NCBI GenBank assembly: GCA_964423645.1
Contig: CAYRFE010000019.1
Span: 8,743-72,742 of the forward strand
Length of the DNA: 64,000 nt
Origin: CAYRFE01 sp964423645 [NCBI: uncultured bacterium]
GTDB taxonomy: Bacteria; Macinerneyibacteriota; Macinerneyibacteria; Macinerneyibacteriales
Reading direction: 5' to 3'
The notes beneath the pieces were generated by a model that ran no database searches, was not told where the DNA came from, and saw only the letters and a program-made list of their open reading frames with translations. Both the position numbers and the translations under genes were made by a program. Shown piece after piece: positions 37,240 to 45,551 of the stretch (positions within the stretch are counted from its first letter, which is position 1; every line of letters begins with the position of its first letter).

Positions 37240-37815
37240 TCACTCGCTGCAGTTGTTTTCAACCAACTCGCATAAAATATGTCCGATTAAAATATGGCTT
37301 TCTTGTATGCGCGGTGTATCTTTTGACGGGATCTTAAGGCAAAGATCGCATAGTGATCCCATTTTCCCTCCGCTTTCTCCGGTCATTCCGATAACGACGA
37401 GACCGTATTTTCTACACTCATCGATCGCATTAAGAATATTGGGAGAATTGCCGCTTGTTGATAATCCAATAAATACATCGCCTTTTTTCCCGCGAGCCTC
37501 AATTTGGCGAGAAAAAACCGCATCATATCCGTAATCGTTGCCGATTGCGGTAAGAATGGAGGTGTTTGCCGAAAGTGCTTCTGCTGATAATCCTCGTCGT
37601 TCCTTATAAAAGCGTCCGACCAACTCGGCAGCGATATGCTGTGCATCAGAGGCACTGCCGCCATTGCCTGCAATATACACGGTTCCGCCGTTCAAAATAC
37701 ATTGCGAGACCATGTCCGTGACACGCTGAATATTGTCAAGCAAATCACCGTCGGCAAGAATTGTCTCTTTCACGGCAATGCTTGCGCGAATTCTATTCAC
37801 TATATCCGTTTTCAT
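37240..37815 (-). CDS. gmhA: Sedoheptulose-7-phosphate isomerase, GmhA-like
   Basis: A 191-residue SIS-domain protein, the usual GmhA length, with [28 protein letters not shown] and STSGNSPN motifs of the phosphosugar site. GmhA makes D-glycero-heptose 7-phosphate, the first step of the heptose branch of LPS core or capsule synthesis, in the cytoplasm. The close paralogue DiaA lacks this function, but the residues SxxS and E/H near QHIAAE fit GmhA. The start follows GGAGGG; an upstream in-frame start would lie in the promoter. No other heptose genes are present here. Confidence 0.85.
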   Translation of the reverse strand: MKTDIVNRIRASIAVKETILADGDLLDNIQRVTDMVSQCILNGGTVYIAGNGGSASDAQHIAAELVGRFYKERRGLSAEALSANTSILTAIGNDYGYDAVFSRQIEARGKKGDVFIGLSTSGNSPNILNAIDECRKYGLVVIGMTGESGGKMGSLCDLCLKIPSKDTPRIQESHILIGHILCELVENNCSE

Positions 37816-37835
37816 ATATTTCCCTCCGTGTCGGT

Positions 37836-37864
37836 AAAATACCACAAGTATTTGATTTTGTCAA
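37836..37864 (-). promoter_or_regulatory. Promoter of the gmhA operon
   Basis: TTGACA and TATTTT are separated by 17 bases on the minus strand, and the ribosome-binding site GGAGGG follows closely. It should drive gmhA and the LtaS-like gene. Confidence 0.65.
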
Positions 37865-37873
37865 TTGACCGTC

Positions 37874-38914
37874 TCATGTCTTTGTGGTATCTACGTATTC
37901 ATTACATAGTGCATACAACACTTGATTATCTACACTATATCGCTTGTCAACTCTAAAGATATTAAATCCGAGTTTTTTATTTATTTTAATCATCCACAAA
38001 TTCTCTTCTGCAATCACGGTTGTAACTTCATCAACGAGCGGATAATTCTCACGAATATATGCATACGCACAATGCTTCATCATAAGCCCAAAACCTCTTC
38101 CACGATAGATCGGATGCACTCCGGTGATTTCTTGTCTAAGATTAATATTTTTTTCGACACAATCCACGGTGATTCCTACAAGATTTTTTTCCGAATTAAA
38201 AACCATACAATATATATAGTCATCTCTGCTGCTTTGGCGATATGACTCACGAATAAGAAATTCTTCGAATGATTCGCGGCACTCAACATTATTAAAGTGT
38301 AGATTTTCTTCCGTGGATACATTACTATATAATTCGAAATATGCAAGCAATAATTCTTCCGGAATTGAGCTGCAAACAGTTATAGTAAAACCATTGTTTA
38401 TATTCATTATTTCCTTGTAGTGCCGCTCATAATATAAATGAGAATGTGAATGAATAAAATATTTTAAATTAAAAAATTGATTACGTAGCTCCCCCCCTAT
38501 TTCGTGTGCAAACCAATCTCCACTATCATCAAATGTGTCAATATAGATTTCGTTTTTAGAATCGTGAAATTTCATTACAATATTGGCAACCTCCTTAATA
38601 ATCCAATACGGTCTTTCTGGTATCATAAAAAACGGTCTAATAAATAAATGTTCATTAGCCGTATCAATTTCATTAAGCACTAATTCAACAATTCCCTCAA
38701 ACTCTTTATTATTTTCTAAAATAAGAAATGAATATTTATCGTTGTTCTGAAATTGTCGCTCTACAATTTTTTTCAAAGATTCAATATCACTGATACACCA
38801 CTTTTCATTTCTCATTTCAGTGATTATTTTTCGTAAAGCATAAAGTTTTTCCCACTGCTCATTTAATAAGCTGTCGGCAGATAAAACAGTTACTATTTTG
38901 CGTTTCTTTTCCAT
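37874..38914 (-). CDS. GNAT-family acetyltransferase, probably two-domain
   Basis: A 346-residue protein whose C-terminal half has a clear GNAT acetyl-CoA site: ITGVHPIYRGRGFGLMMKH (the RGRGFG pyrophosphate loop) and ENLWMIKINKKLGF. The N-terminal half has a weak GNAT-like pattern, so the layout recalls two-domain enzymes of the mycothiol synthase type, without implying that chemistry. Cytoplasmic, no signal peptide. Base use is visibly more AT-rich than its neighbours, possibly a sign of transfer. No strong ribosome-binding site precedes the ATG. Substrate unknown. Confidence 0.75.
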   Translation of the reverse strand: MEKKRKIVTVLSADSLLNEQWEKLYALRKIITEMRNEKWCISDIESLKKIVERQFQNNDKYSFLILENNKEFEGIVELVLNEIDTANEHLFIRPFFMIPERPYWIIKEVANIVMKFHDSKNEIYIDTFDDSGDWFAHEIGGELRNQFFNLKYFIHSHSHLYYERHYKEIMNINNGFTITVCSSIPEELLLAYFELYSNVSTEENLHFNNVECRESFEEFLIRESYRQSSRDDYIYCMVFNSEKNLVGITVDCVEKNINLRQEITGVHPIYRGRGFGLMMKHCAYAYIRENYPLVDEVTTVIAEENLWMIKINKKLGFNIFRVDKRYSVDNQVLYALCNEYVDTTKT

Positions 38915-39031
38915 ATTTACTTTAAAATTCTATTCCTGATTGAGAATAAATAAAAGAACCTTCTCATTTTAAAAAATTTTCCCTCCGCAATAATGGAATC
39001 TCCATACGTACATAATACAATCGTCTGAGCA

Positions 39032-39790
39032 TTATTCAAAAAACTTTTCACCGGCAAAACGCTCATAGGTCGTTTTCAGTAATTTCAACTTTTTCACGAG
39101 TCGTTCATCGGTAAGCAGGAGGTTCTGAAAATCAGGTCGTTTTTCGTCGGTCATCCAAAAAGCCATCATCTCAGCGCGGTCCTCTTCGTCTCCGGTCATC
39201 GAATAACGGTTTATAAATCCCTTCTGCGGATGTACAGGTGAAATATAATCGGTCTCGCTATCAGCATAGGCAGTGACCCCGCCACCGCCGTATTTGAATC
39301 CAACGATGTTGATATTTGCCCAATCAGCCCAGTCATAGTACATATCTCCCCACAATGCAACATCCGTGCAATGAACAAGTTCATGATGCATGGTGTGAAT
39401 CAGATACCCGCTGTCTGCAACACCATAACTACCGTTCACTGACAAATAAAGCACCTTCTTATACGGGTCAGGAACTCCTGCACGAAACTGCTTTTTATAT
39501 GCCAAGTCATTTCCCAATACAATAGTATCGACCAATGATTTTTTAAGATACCCGCTCGGATATTTCGCATATTCTTTTTCAAGCAATTTCACAAAAGCGC
39601 GCACTTCTTTTTCCGTGCAATCGGTATAGGTAACACCATTCCATGAATCGACGATCTTTGTATTGTAGACAATGGTAACTCCCAGATCGTTATCGATCAT
39701 CGTATGTCGTAATTCAACTTCTTTTGCCTGTGCAAAAATACTATTGATCGTAATCAACATGATCACAAAAATTGTTATGCATTGTTTCAT
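39032..39790 (-). CDS. Exported putative zinc metallopeptidase
   Basis: A 252-residue protein with a signal peptide (MKQCITIFVIMLITINSIFAQ). The zinc motif is HELVH within TMHHELVHCTD (His136, Glu137, His140), and a downstream EEDRAEMMAFWM offers an acidic third ligand. This resembles the putative zinc-binding metallopeptidase families common in envelope proteins. It starts three bases after the hydF stop, with its AAGGAG inside the end of hydF, so it is co-transcribed with the hydrogenase maturation gene, though no functional link is obvious. Peptidase activity is inferred from the motif only. Confidence 0.7.
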   Translation of the reverse strand: MKQCITIFVIMLITINSIFAQAKEVELRHTMIDNDLGVTIVYNTKIVDSWNGVTYTDCTEKEVRAFVKLLEKEYAKYPSGYLKKSLVDTIVLGNDLAYKKQFRAGVPDPYKKVLYLSVNGSYGVADSGYLIHTMHHELVHCTDVALWGDMYYDWADWANINIVGFKYGGGGVTAYADSETDYISPVHPQKGFINRYSMTGDEEDRAEMMAFWMTDEKRPDFQNLLLTDERLVKKLKLLKTTYERFAGEKFFE

Positions 39791-39793
39791 ATA

Positions 39794-40999
39794 TCACTCC
39801 TTATAAAACGGTTTGATAATTCTGTCAAGCACTCCGTGCATTTTCGAAATAACAACCCCATAATTTGTAACAGGAATTCCCTCGGCGATACATTGGTGAA
39901 TTCTTCGCTTAAATTCCATGCCTGTAATCATACAACCGCCGCAATGCAGCACAAGTGCATATTGAGAAACATCTTCGGGGAAATCCTGACCGGACACAAC
40001 ATCGTAATGGATTTCCTTTCCGATATACTGTGTCAGCCATCGCGGGATCTTTACCCTTCCGATATCATCACATTGCACATGATGCGAACATGCCTCGGCG
40101 ATCAACACACGGTCACCGTTTTTCAACGTATCAATCGCACGTACTCCTTGCACCATCACATCCAAATCACCTTTATAGCGTGCAAATGCGGTTGAAAACG
40201 TCGTCAGCGGCACATCATCAGGTACATCTCCCGCGACCTTTAATATGACCTGCGAATCTGCAATTACCAATGCAGGCGGTTTTGAAAGTGAAGAAAAGGC
40301 TTCTTCTATTTCTTTGTCCTTCACCGTCAACGCAATCGCATCATTGTCGAGACATTCGCGGATCACCTGCACTTGCGGCAATATAAGCCGTCCCTTTGGT
40401 GCAGCCAGATCAATAGGTACTACTAGCATCACCACATCCCCGCCTTGTATGAGATCACCGATGATCACCGACTCATCGGTGAAATATTTCGGTGTGTGTT
40501 GTATGATCAATTCTTTGAGTTCGATAATAGATTCTCCGGTAACTGATGAGACCGCAATATACGGGAAGCCTTTTTCCTTACAATAGTTTTTTGCCGAATC
40601 TGACGGAACATGTGTATCACATTTGTTAAAGACAACGACACACGGTATTTTTGTGCGTTCGATCATAGCAAGTATCTGCAGGTCTTCCGGAGTAAAATCG
40701 GCTGATTCGGTGACAAATAGCGCCATATCCGAGCGCCACAACACTTTTTGAGTTGCCTTTATACGTAATGCGCCCAGTTCACCTACATCGTCAAGTCCTG
40801 CTGTATCATACAATGTGACAGGTCCGACAGGTATCAGCTCATATTGCTTAGCGACAGGATCAGTGGTCGTGCCGGCATGTTCGGACACAATGGCGACCTG
40901 CTGCCCGACAAGTGCATTAATGAGCGACGACTTTCCTGCATTGCGCCGTCCGGTGATGGTGATGACCAATCGTTCGCCGCGCGGAGCCGATGAAGACAT
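39794..40999 (-). CDS. hydF: [FeFe] hydrogenase maturation GTPase HydF
   Basis: An N-terminal Era-like GTPase domain (P-loop GRRNAGKS at 17-24, DTAGLDD at 65-71, NKCD at 125-128), a dimerisation domain, and a C-terminal FeS domain with the HydF-specific CSH (Cys304, His306) and HCGGC (His352, Cys353, Cys356). HydF is the scaffold on which the 2Fe subcluster is assembled before transfer to HydA. It lies in the same direction as aspA, hydE, hydG and hydA but separated from hydE by the P5C dehydrogenase and aspA genes. AGGAGG precedes the ATG. The C-terminal cysteines rule out Der/EngA. Confidence 0.95.
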   Translation of the reverse strand: MSSSAPRGERLVITITGRRNAGKSSLINALVGQQVAIVSEHAGTTTDPVAKQYELIPVGPVTLYDTAGLDDVGELGALRIKATQKVLWRSDMALFVTESADFTPEDLQILAMIERTKIPCVVVFNKCDTHVPSDSAKNYCKEKGFPYIAVSSVTGESIIELKELIIQHTPKYFTDESVIIGDLIQGGDVVMLVVPIDLAAPKGRLILPQVQVIRECLDNDAIALTVKDKEIEEAFSSLSKPPALVIADSQVILKVAGDVPDDVPLTTFSTAFARYKGDLDVMVQGVRAIDTLKNGDRVLIAEACSHHVQCDDIGRVKIPRWLTQYIGKEIHYDVVSGQDFPEDVSQYALVLHCGGCMITGMEFKRRIHQCIAEGIPVTNYGVVISKMHGVLDRIIKPFYKE

Positions 41000-41023
41000 A
41001 TGAACCTCCTAATTACCCGTTTC

Positions 41024-41044
41024 GGGCAGAAATGGATTCTGCCC
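41024..41044. repeat. Short palindrome upstream of hydF
   Basis: GGGCAGAA and TTCTGCCC form an 8-bp stem with a five-base loop, followed on the plus strand by CCTACAG. It lies 25 bases before the hydF start, and a similar small palindrome follows hydG near 46.76 kb. It could be a minor repeat family or an RNA hairpin in the hydF leader. Confidence 0.45.
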
Positions 41045-41125
41045 CTACAGTAATGACAAAATGCAATTCGCAGGGACGTGCAATCTCCGTGTCCGCTTTT
41101 TTCCAAATAACATCGTTATTAATCA

Positions 41126-42529
41126 TTATAACAATTCTTCCTTCGTAAATCCCAATTTGTACATACTTGCAGGTGATAAGAGGTCATTCAATCTCTCTTT
41201 TGATATAACGCCGCTTTCAAGAATGATATCACGTACCGGACGTCCTGTTCGTTGTGCGTCCTTCACAAACTTTTCTACCGTGTCATACCCTAGTATCGGC
41301 ACAAGCACGGTTGCGCTCATATTCGATTTATCAACAAATGATTGACACTGCGACTTATTGACAGTGATTCCCTGTATACAACGCGTATCAAGCATATGGG
41401 ATGTGTTCGTAAGCAACGTAATTGATTCCAGTATCGCATGACACATCAAAGGCATATTCTGATTCAATTCAAGATTACCCAATCCGCATGCCAACGTAAT
41501 AATTTGATCATTGGCGATCACACGCAATGCTGCCTGCGTAGCCGCCTCGCAAATAACAGGATTGACCTTTCCCGGCATAATAGTAGAACCTGCTTGCATC
41601 GGCGGGAGGTTAATCTCCGCTAACCCACCCTCGGGACCTGATGAAAGCAATCGTATGTCGTTTGATATCTTCAATAAATTTGCGGCACATGCTTTGAGTA
41701 TCCCTGAAATCTCTGCGAATTGATCGGTATTCTGCGTCGCATCCACAAGATTCTCTGCACGTGAAATAGAAAGTCCTGTCAAGCGTTTCAAGGTGTCGGT
41801 AACCTTAAAAATATACTCTCGCGGTGCGCCAAGTCCTGTGCCGATCGCTGTTCCGCCCAGATTGACGGTTTTGATACGTTCACGTGATTTGAACACTCGC
41901 CACCGATCGCGTGCGATAGCCTCACCCCACGCACCGAATTCCATCCCGAGTGTCATGGGTACGGCATCCTGAAGCTCCGTTCTGCCGAGTTTCACGATAG
42001 AAGCAAATTCCTGCTCTTTTTTCTGCAACGATTCTTGTAGGCCCGAGATCGATTTTTCGCAATCCTGCAGCATGAACAACACAGCTACCCGTAACGCCGT
42101 CGGGAATGTGTCATTGGTGGATTGATGCATGTTCACGTCGTGAAGCGGATGAATTTTGTCGTAAACACCCAATGAACCGCCACACACTACATTTGCTCTA
42201 TTGGCGATAACTTCGTTCATGTTCATGTTCGAGGATGTCCCTGCGCCGCCTTGAAATGCATCAACAACGATGTGATCATGCCACTGCCCTGTAATAAGTT
42301 CATCACACGCAACAATGATCGCACCGGCTTTTTCGGCAGATAAAAACCCTGTGTCTTTATTGGTCAATGCACACGCCTTTTTCACATACGCATAGGATGT
42401 GATAAACAACGGATGAAGCCGATATCCCGATAAAGGAAAGTTGGCTGCCGCGCGTGCTGTTTGAATTCCGTATAATGCATCGGCAGGAATGGTCATCTCA
42501 CCCAGTGAGTCACGCTCAATACGATCCAT
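41126..42529 (-). CDS. aspA: Aspartate ammonia-lyase (aspartase)
   Basis: A 467-residue fumarase/aspartase-superfamily enzyme. Visible signatures are GGAGTSSNMNMNEVIANRA (substrate-binding), HQSTNDTFPTA, and the catalytic loop AGSTIMPGKVNP at residues 313-324, where most relatives read GSS. NMNMNEVIANRA and the TPHxx-free segment fit aspartase better than fumarase, but the two are hard to separate by eye. It releases ammonia from aspartate to give fumarate. Its place directly upstream of hydF, and downstream of hydE and hydG, suggests it may supply ammonia for the H-cluster bridging ligand. Confidence 0.85.
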   Translation of the reverse strand: MDRIERDSLGEMTIPADALYGIQTARAAANFPLSGYRLHPLFITSYAYVKKACALTNKDTGFLSAEKAGAIIVACDELITGQWHDHIVVDAFQGGAGTSSNMNMNEVIANRANVVCGGSLGVYDKIHPLHDVNMHQSTNDTFPTALRVAVLFMLQDCEKSISGLQESLQKKEQEFASIVKLGRTELQDAVPMTLGMEFGAWGEAIARDRWRVFKSRERIKTVNLGGTAIGTGLGAPREYIFKVTDTLKRLTGLSISRAENLVDATQNTDQFAEISGILKACAANLLKISNDIRLLSSGPEGGLAEINLPPMQAGSTIMPGKVNPVICEAATQAALRVIANDQIITLACGLGNLELNQNMPLMCHAILESITLLTNTSHMLDTRCIQGITVNKSQCQSFVDKSNMSATVLVPILGYDTVEKFVKDAQRTGRPVRDIILESGVISKERLNDLLSPASMYKLGFTKEELL

Positions 42530-42554
42530 AACAGCATCCTTTCGCTACGAATGT

Positions 42555-42583
42555 AGTATAACCGTTTTTTGTGTTTTTTTGAA
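42555..42583 (-). promoter_or_regulatory. Candidate promoter of aspA
   Basis: TTCAAA and TATACT lie 17 bases apart on the minus strand, 26 bases before the aspA ATG. The -10 is strong, the -35 weak. Its upstream edge is ten bases from the end of the MITE-like element, so the insertion may have reset upstream control. Confidence 0.5.
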
Positions 42584-42592
42584 TATGAAATT

Positions 42593-42751
42593 AGACCTTT
42601 GCAAAACTACTATATTTTGAATTTGTGCCCACCCCAAACCCCTCCCGTAAAAATCGGGAGGGGCTTAATTGTTATATAATGGGGACTTCGTCCCCACACC
42701 CCTTTATAGAAAATAAAGAAAAATTGGTACTTTTGAATTTTGCAAAGGTCT
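42593..42751 (+). repeat. MITE-like family B element, intact copy
   Basis: A 159-bp element bounded by perfect 14-bp terminal inverted repeats AGACCTTTGCAAAA and TTTTGCAAAGGTCT. Inside are GTGCCCACCCCAAACCCC, the stem CCCCTCCCG / CGGGAGGGG, the hairpin TGGGGACTTCGTCCCCA and CACACCCC. It encodes nothing. A second intact copy lies near 61.9 kb and a decayed one near 28.1 kb. No clear target-site duplication was found. The structure fits a non-autonomous miniature transposable element. Confidence 0.75.
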
Positions 42752-42987
42752 CCAATTGTTTTCTTAGTATGATATTTACGTCATTCCAGCGAAGGCTGGA
42801 ATCCAGAGGTTTATAATTTTGGTACACAATTTCAACATCTGGATCATCAGGTCAAGCCTGATGATGACGCACTAGAGAATTGTTTTCTAAATATCATGTT
42901 CACGTCATTCCAGCGAAGGCTGGAATCCAGACATTACTTTATTAAAAATGCTTTTTTTTCTATGATAAAATAATTACCCGCGAGGGG

Positions 42988-43016
42988 TTGATATTTCCTA
43001 TGCTTTGTAGTATAAA
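42988..43016 (+). promoter_or_regulatory. Promoter of the GIY-YIG gene, leaderless
   Basis: TTGATA and TATAAA are separated by 17 bases; six bases later comes the ATG, with no Shine-Dalgarno. The promoter lies inside the inserted segment between P2 and Q2, so the gene carries its own expression signals. Confidence 0.6.
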
Positions 43017-43022
43017 TAAACA

Positions 43023-43313
43023 ATGCAAGTTAAAGAGTATTACGTATATATTATGTCTTCGATACGTAATGGAACCTTATATATTGGCGTAACAAATGAT
43101 CTAAAAAGACGTACTTATGAACATAAACATAATAGCATAAAAGGTTTTACTCAAAAATACTCTGTTCATATGTTGGTTTATTACGAACAACATGACTCAA
43201 TAATTATTGCTATTAACCGTGAAAAGCAACTAAAAACATGGAAACGAATATGGAAACTTCGTTTAATTGAGGAGTTTAACCCAACTTGGAGTGATCTAAG
43301 CATCGATTTGTAA
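43023..43313 (+). CDS. Stand-alone GIY-YIG nuclease domain protein
   Basis: A 96-residue single GIY-YIG domain: YYVYIMSSIRNGTLYIGVTN holds the YVY and YIG halves, followed by the conserved Arg (DLKRRTYEHK), a Glu in NREKQLKTWKR and a final Asn/Trp-rich end (IEEFNPTWSDL). The fold cuts DNA using one metal. Small stand-alone members are widespread and mostly uncharacterised. It is the only plus-strand gene in a 17-kb minus-strand block and sits between two hairpins of a regular repeat array, ending three bases before the next hairpin. This suggests a mobile or repeat-associated nuclease, by analogy with REP-associated transposases. Confidence 0.9.
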   Translation: MQVKEYYVYIMSSIRNGTLYIGVTNDLKRRTYEHKHNSIKGFTQKYSVHMLVYYEQHDSIIIAINREKQLKTWKRIWKLRLIEEFNPTWSDLSIDL

Positions 43314-43647
43314 CATCCGGATCATCAGATCAAGCCTGATGATGACGCACGAGAGATTTTTTAGTTTATTATTATGTTCACGTCATTCCAGCGAAGGCTG
43401 GAATCCAGACATTTTATAATTAAAATACGAAGTTCCGACATCTGGATCATCAGGTCAAGCCTGATGATGACGCATTAGAGCATTGTTCTCTTAGTATGAT
43501 TTTACGTCATCCCAGCGAAGGCTGGCATTCTATCGTTAAACTCCAATGGCTACTTTATCTTACTTGGATACTCGCATTCTACAAATAAAACAAAATCAGT
43601 GTTCATCTGTGCCATCTGTGGTTAAGAAAGAATTTGATAATTTCATT

Positions 43648-43680
43648 CTAAAAAGAAATCCCCGCCCTTTCAGAGCGGGG
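43648..43680 (-). terminator. Terminator after the P5C dehydrogenase gene
   Basis: A CCCCGC / GCGGGG stem is followed on the minus strand by ATTTCTTTTTAG, 26 bases after the stop codon. The stretch between it and the repeat array (about 43530-43647) shows nothing recognisable. Confidence 0.75.
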
Positions 43681-43705
43681 TATCGAAAACGGTGCGCTAT
43701 GAGGT

Positions 43706-45358
43706 TTATTTATCTTTGCGGTTTGAATGATATTCGTCGCGCTTGAGGAACTCATACGCATAGTGAGTCGGTGCATTAAGGTTCTCTTTGATAGTTCTCG
43801 GCGATGTCCAACGCAGAAGATTGAGATACGACCCGGCTTTATCGTTGGTACCTGATTTACGCGCACCACCAAACGGCTGCTGACCGACGACTGCTCCTGT
43901 CGGTTTGTCGTTGATGTAGAAGTTGCCTGCTGCAAAACGAAGTTCATTGAAGGCTTTCAGTACAGCCTTACGGTCATTTGCAATGATTGCACCGGTAAGT
44001 GCATACGGTGATGTCTCGTTACATATCTGAAGGGTTTCTTCGAACTTATTGTCGTCATACACATACGCGGTGAGTACCGGCCCGAATATTTCCTCCTCCA
44101 TAGTGAGGAAATGCGGCGTTTTGGCTTCGATAAGGGTTGGTTCAATAAAATAACCTTTTGTCTTATCACCGTTTCCGCCAAAGATGATCTTCGCATCGTT
44201 GGTATTCTTTGCAGCGTCAACATAACCCATGATCGAATCAAATGCTTTTTCATCGATAACGGCATTCACAAAATTTGAGAAGTCGCGCGTATCGCCCATC
44301 GTGATCTCACCGAGGAAAGCACCGATACGGTCCTTAACAGCAGGCCACAATGATTTCGGAATGTAAGTACGTGAAGCTGCTGAGCATTTCTGCCCCTGAT
44401 ACTCAAACGCACCGCGCACAAGTGCAGTCGCAACCATATCAGCATCTGCTGACGGATGAACCATTACGAAATCTTTACCGCCCGTTTCACCCACAAGACG
44501 CGGATAAGAACGATATGATGCGATGTTTTCGCCGACTGTCTTCCACATACTATTGAAAACACCTGTCGAACCGGTAAAATGAATACCCGCGAGTTCTTTA
44601 TGGGGCAGTACCATATTACCGACCTTCGATCCCGGTCCCGGCACAAAATTGATGACACCTGCAGGGAATCCCGCTTCCATAAATACTTTCATCAGGTAAT
44701 AATTTGACAATATAGATGTTGAGGCAGGTTTCCATAGAACACTATTGCCCATCATCGCGCATGATGTAGGCAGATTCGCCCCTATAGCGGTAAAATTGAA
44801 TGGTGTAACAGCAAAAATAAATCCTTCAAGCGGACGATATTCAACACGGTTGATCATACCTTCTTCAGATATCGGTTGCATTTTATATATTTCCTGCATA
44901 AAATATGCATTCAAGCGTAAAAAGTCGATTGATTCACATGCAGAATCAACTTCAGCCTGGAAAACGTTTTTGCTTTGCCCAAGCATAGTAGCGGCATTGA
45001 TCACATAACGATATTTTTTTGACAACAACTCTGCAGCACGCATACAAATTGAAGCACGATCTTCCCATGGCATACGCTCCCAATCTCTTTTTGCGCTCAA
45101 TGAAGCTTCGATTGCCTGAGCGACCTCATCTTTACCCGCCATGTGATAGGTCGCAAGTACATGTTTGTGATCATGCGGCATAACACAGATATCGGTCGAA
45201 CCGGTACGCACTTCTTTACCACCAATGATCAACGGGATGTCGATCTTCTCATTCTCCATTTTCTTGATAGCTTCTTCGATCTTTACCCTCTCGCCACAAC
45301 CCGGAGCATACGAAAGCATATGCTCGTTTTTTGGCATTCCCATGTTCATGATACCCAT
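43706..45358 (-). CDS. 1-pyrroline-5-carboxylate dehydrogenase
   Basis: A 550-residue NAD(P)-dependent aldehyde dehydrogenase with the P5CDH pattern. Catalytic Cys325 lies in GQKCSAASR, the general base Glu291 in RLVGETGGKDF, and Asn188 in TPFNFTAIG. PTGAVVGQQPFGGARKSGTN near the C-terminus and the length fit the stand-alone (ALDH4-type) enzyme, which oxidises glutamate semialdehyde to glutamate in proline and arginine breakdown. The ATG at 45358 follows GGGAGG; the frame extends upstream without another good start. It has its own near-consensus promoter. Its leader shares a 15-nt element with hydA, suggesting joint regulation with hydrogen metabolism. Confidence 0.9.
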   Translation of the reverse strand: MGIMNMGMPKNEHMLSYAPGCGERVKIEEAIKKMENEKIDIPLIIGGKEVRTGSTDICVMPHDHKHVLATYHMAGKDEVAQAIEASLSAKRDWERMPWEDRASICMRAAELLSKKYRYVINAATMLGQSKNVFQAEVDSACESIDFLRLNAYFMQEIYKMQPISEEGMINRVEYRPLEGFIFAVTPFNFTAIGANLPTSCAMMGNSVLWKPASTSILSNYYLMKVFMEAGFPAGVINFVPGPGSKVGNMVLPHKELAGIHFTGSTGVFNSMWKTVGENIASYRSYPRLVGETGGKDFVMVHPSADADMVATALVRGAFEYQGQKCSAASRTYIPKSLWPAVKDRIGAFLGEITMGDTRDFSNFVNAVIDEKAFDSIMGYVDAAKNTNDAKIIFGGNGDKTKGYFIEPTLIEAKTPHFLTMEEEIFGPVLTAYVYDDNKFEETLQICNETSPYALTGAIIANDRKAVLKAFNELRFAAGNFYINDKPTGAVVGQQPFGGARKSGTNDKAGSYLNLLRWTSPRTIKENLNAPTHYAYEFLKRDEYHSNRKDK

Positions 45359-45368
45359 ATATACCTCC

Positions 45369-45383
45369 CTATTCGTTATGCTT
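45369..45383 (-). promoter_or_regulatory. Leader element shared with hydA
   Basis: On the minus strand the 15 bases AAGCATAACGAATAG begin 15 bases after the -10 box. The identical sequence occurs in the hydA leader 16 bases after its -10 box. Here a second CGAATA precedes it, giving a direct repeat with 13-base period (CGAATA, seven bases, CGAATA). It could be an operator or an RNA-level control site. Confidence 0.6.
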
Positions 45384-45398
45384 ATTCGGACACAACGA

Positions 45399-45427
45399 AA
45401 TATACATGACGAAAAAGGAGTTGTCAA
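45399..45427 (-). promoter_or_regulatory. Promoter of the P5C dehydrogenase gene
   Basis: TTGACA and TATATT are separated by 17 bases on the minus strand, a near-consensus promoter. It lies in the 193-base gap after hydE, so this gene does not depend on read-through from the maturase genes. Confidence 0.8.
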
Positions 45428-45551
45428 TGAATAGTCGTATAATACCGGGCAAGCAACGACATTTGTCATTCTCGAGTAACATACTATGTTGAAAAATATT
45501 TTTATTAGTCTATGATTTTTTCGAACTGCTTGAATAAAGCTCACACAAAAT

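Larger units (their letters stand above)
42779..43529 (+). repeat. Alternating P/Q hairpin array around a GIY-YIG gene
   Basis: Seven hairpins strictly alternate. P (CGTCATTCCAGCGAAGGCTG and on to AATCCAG; 8-bp stem ATTCCAGC/GCTGGAAT) starts at 42779, 42903, 43381 and 43505. Q (CATCAGG TCAAG CCTGATG stem) starts at 42839, 43317 and 43442. Start-to-start spacing is 60-64 bp everywhere except P2 to Q2, which is 414 bp because the nuclease gene lies between them. Linkers are also conserved (TAGAG after Q, ATGTTCA before P). The last P is partly degenerate. The layout recalls BIME/REP clusters. Confidence 0.85.

Noticed and set aside
37874-38914. Mycothiol synthase
   Set aside because: The two-GNAT layout is similar but no other mycothiol genes are seen and the N-terminal domain match is weak.
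39794-40999. Der/EngA or TrmE-type GTPase
   Set aside because: The C-terminal CSH and HCGGC motifs and the maturase neighbourhood identify HydF; there is only one GTPase domain.
42779-43529. CRISPR array
   Set aside because: Two different hairpin repeats alternate, linkers are themselves conserved, and there are no cas genes or unique spacers.
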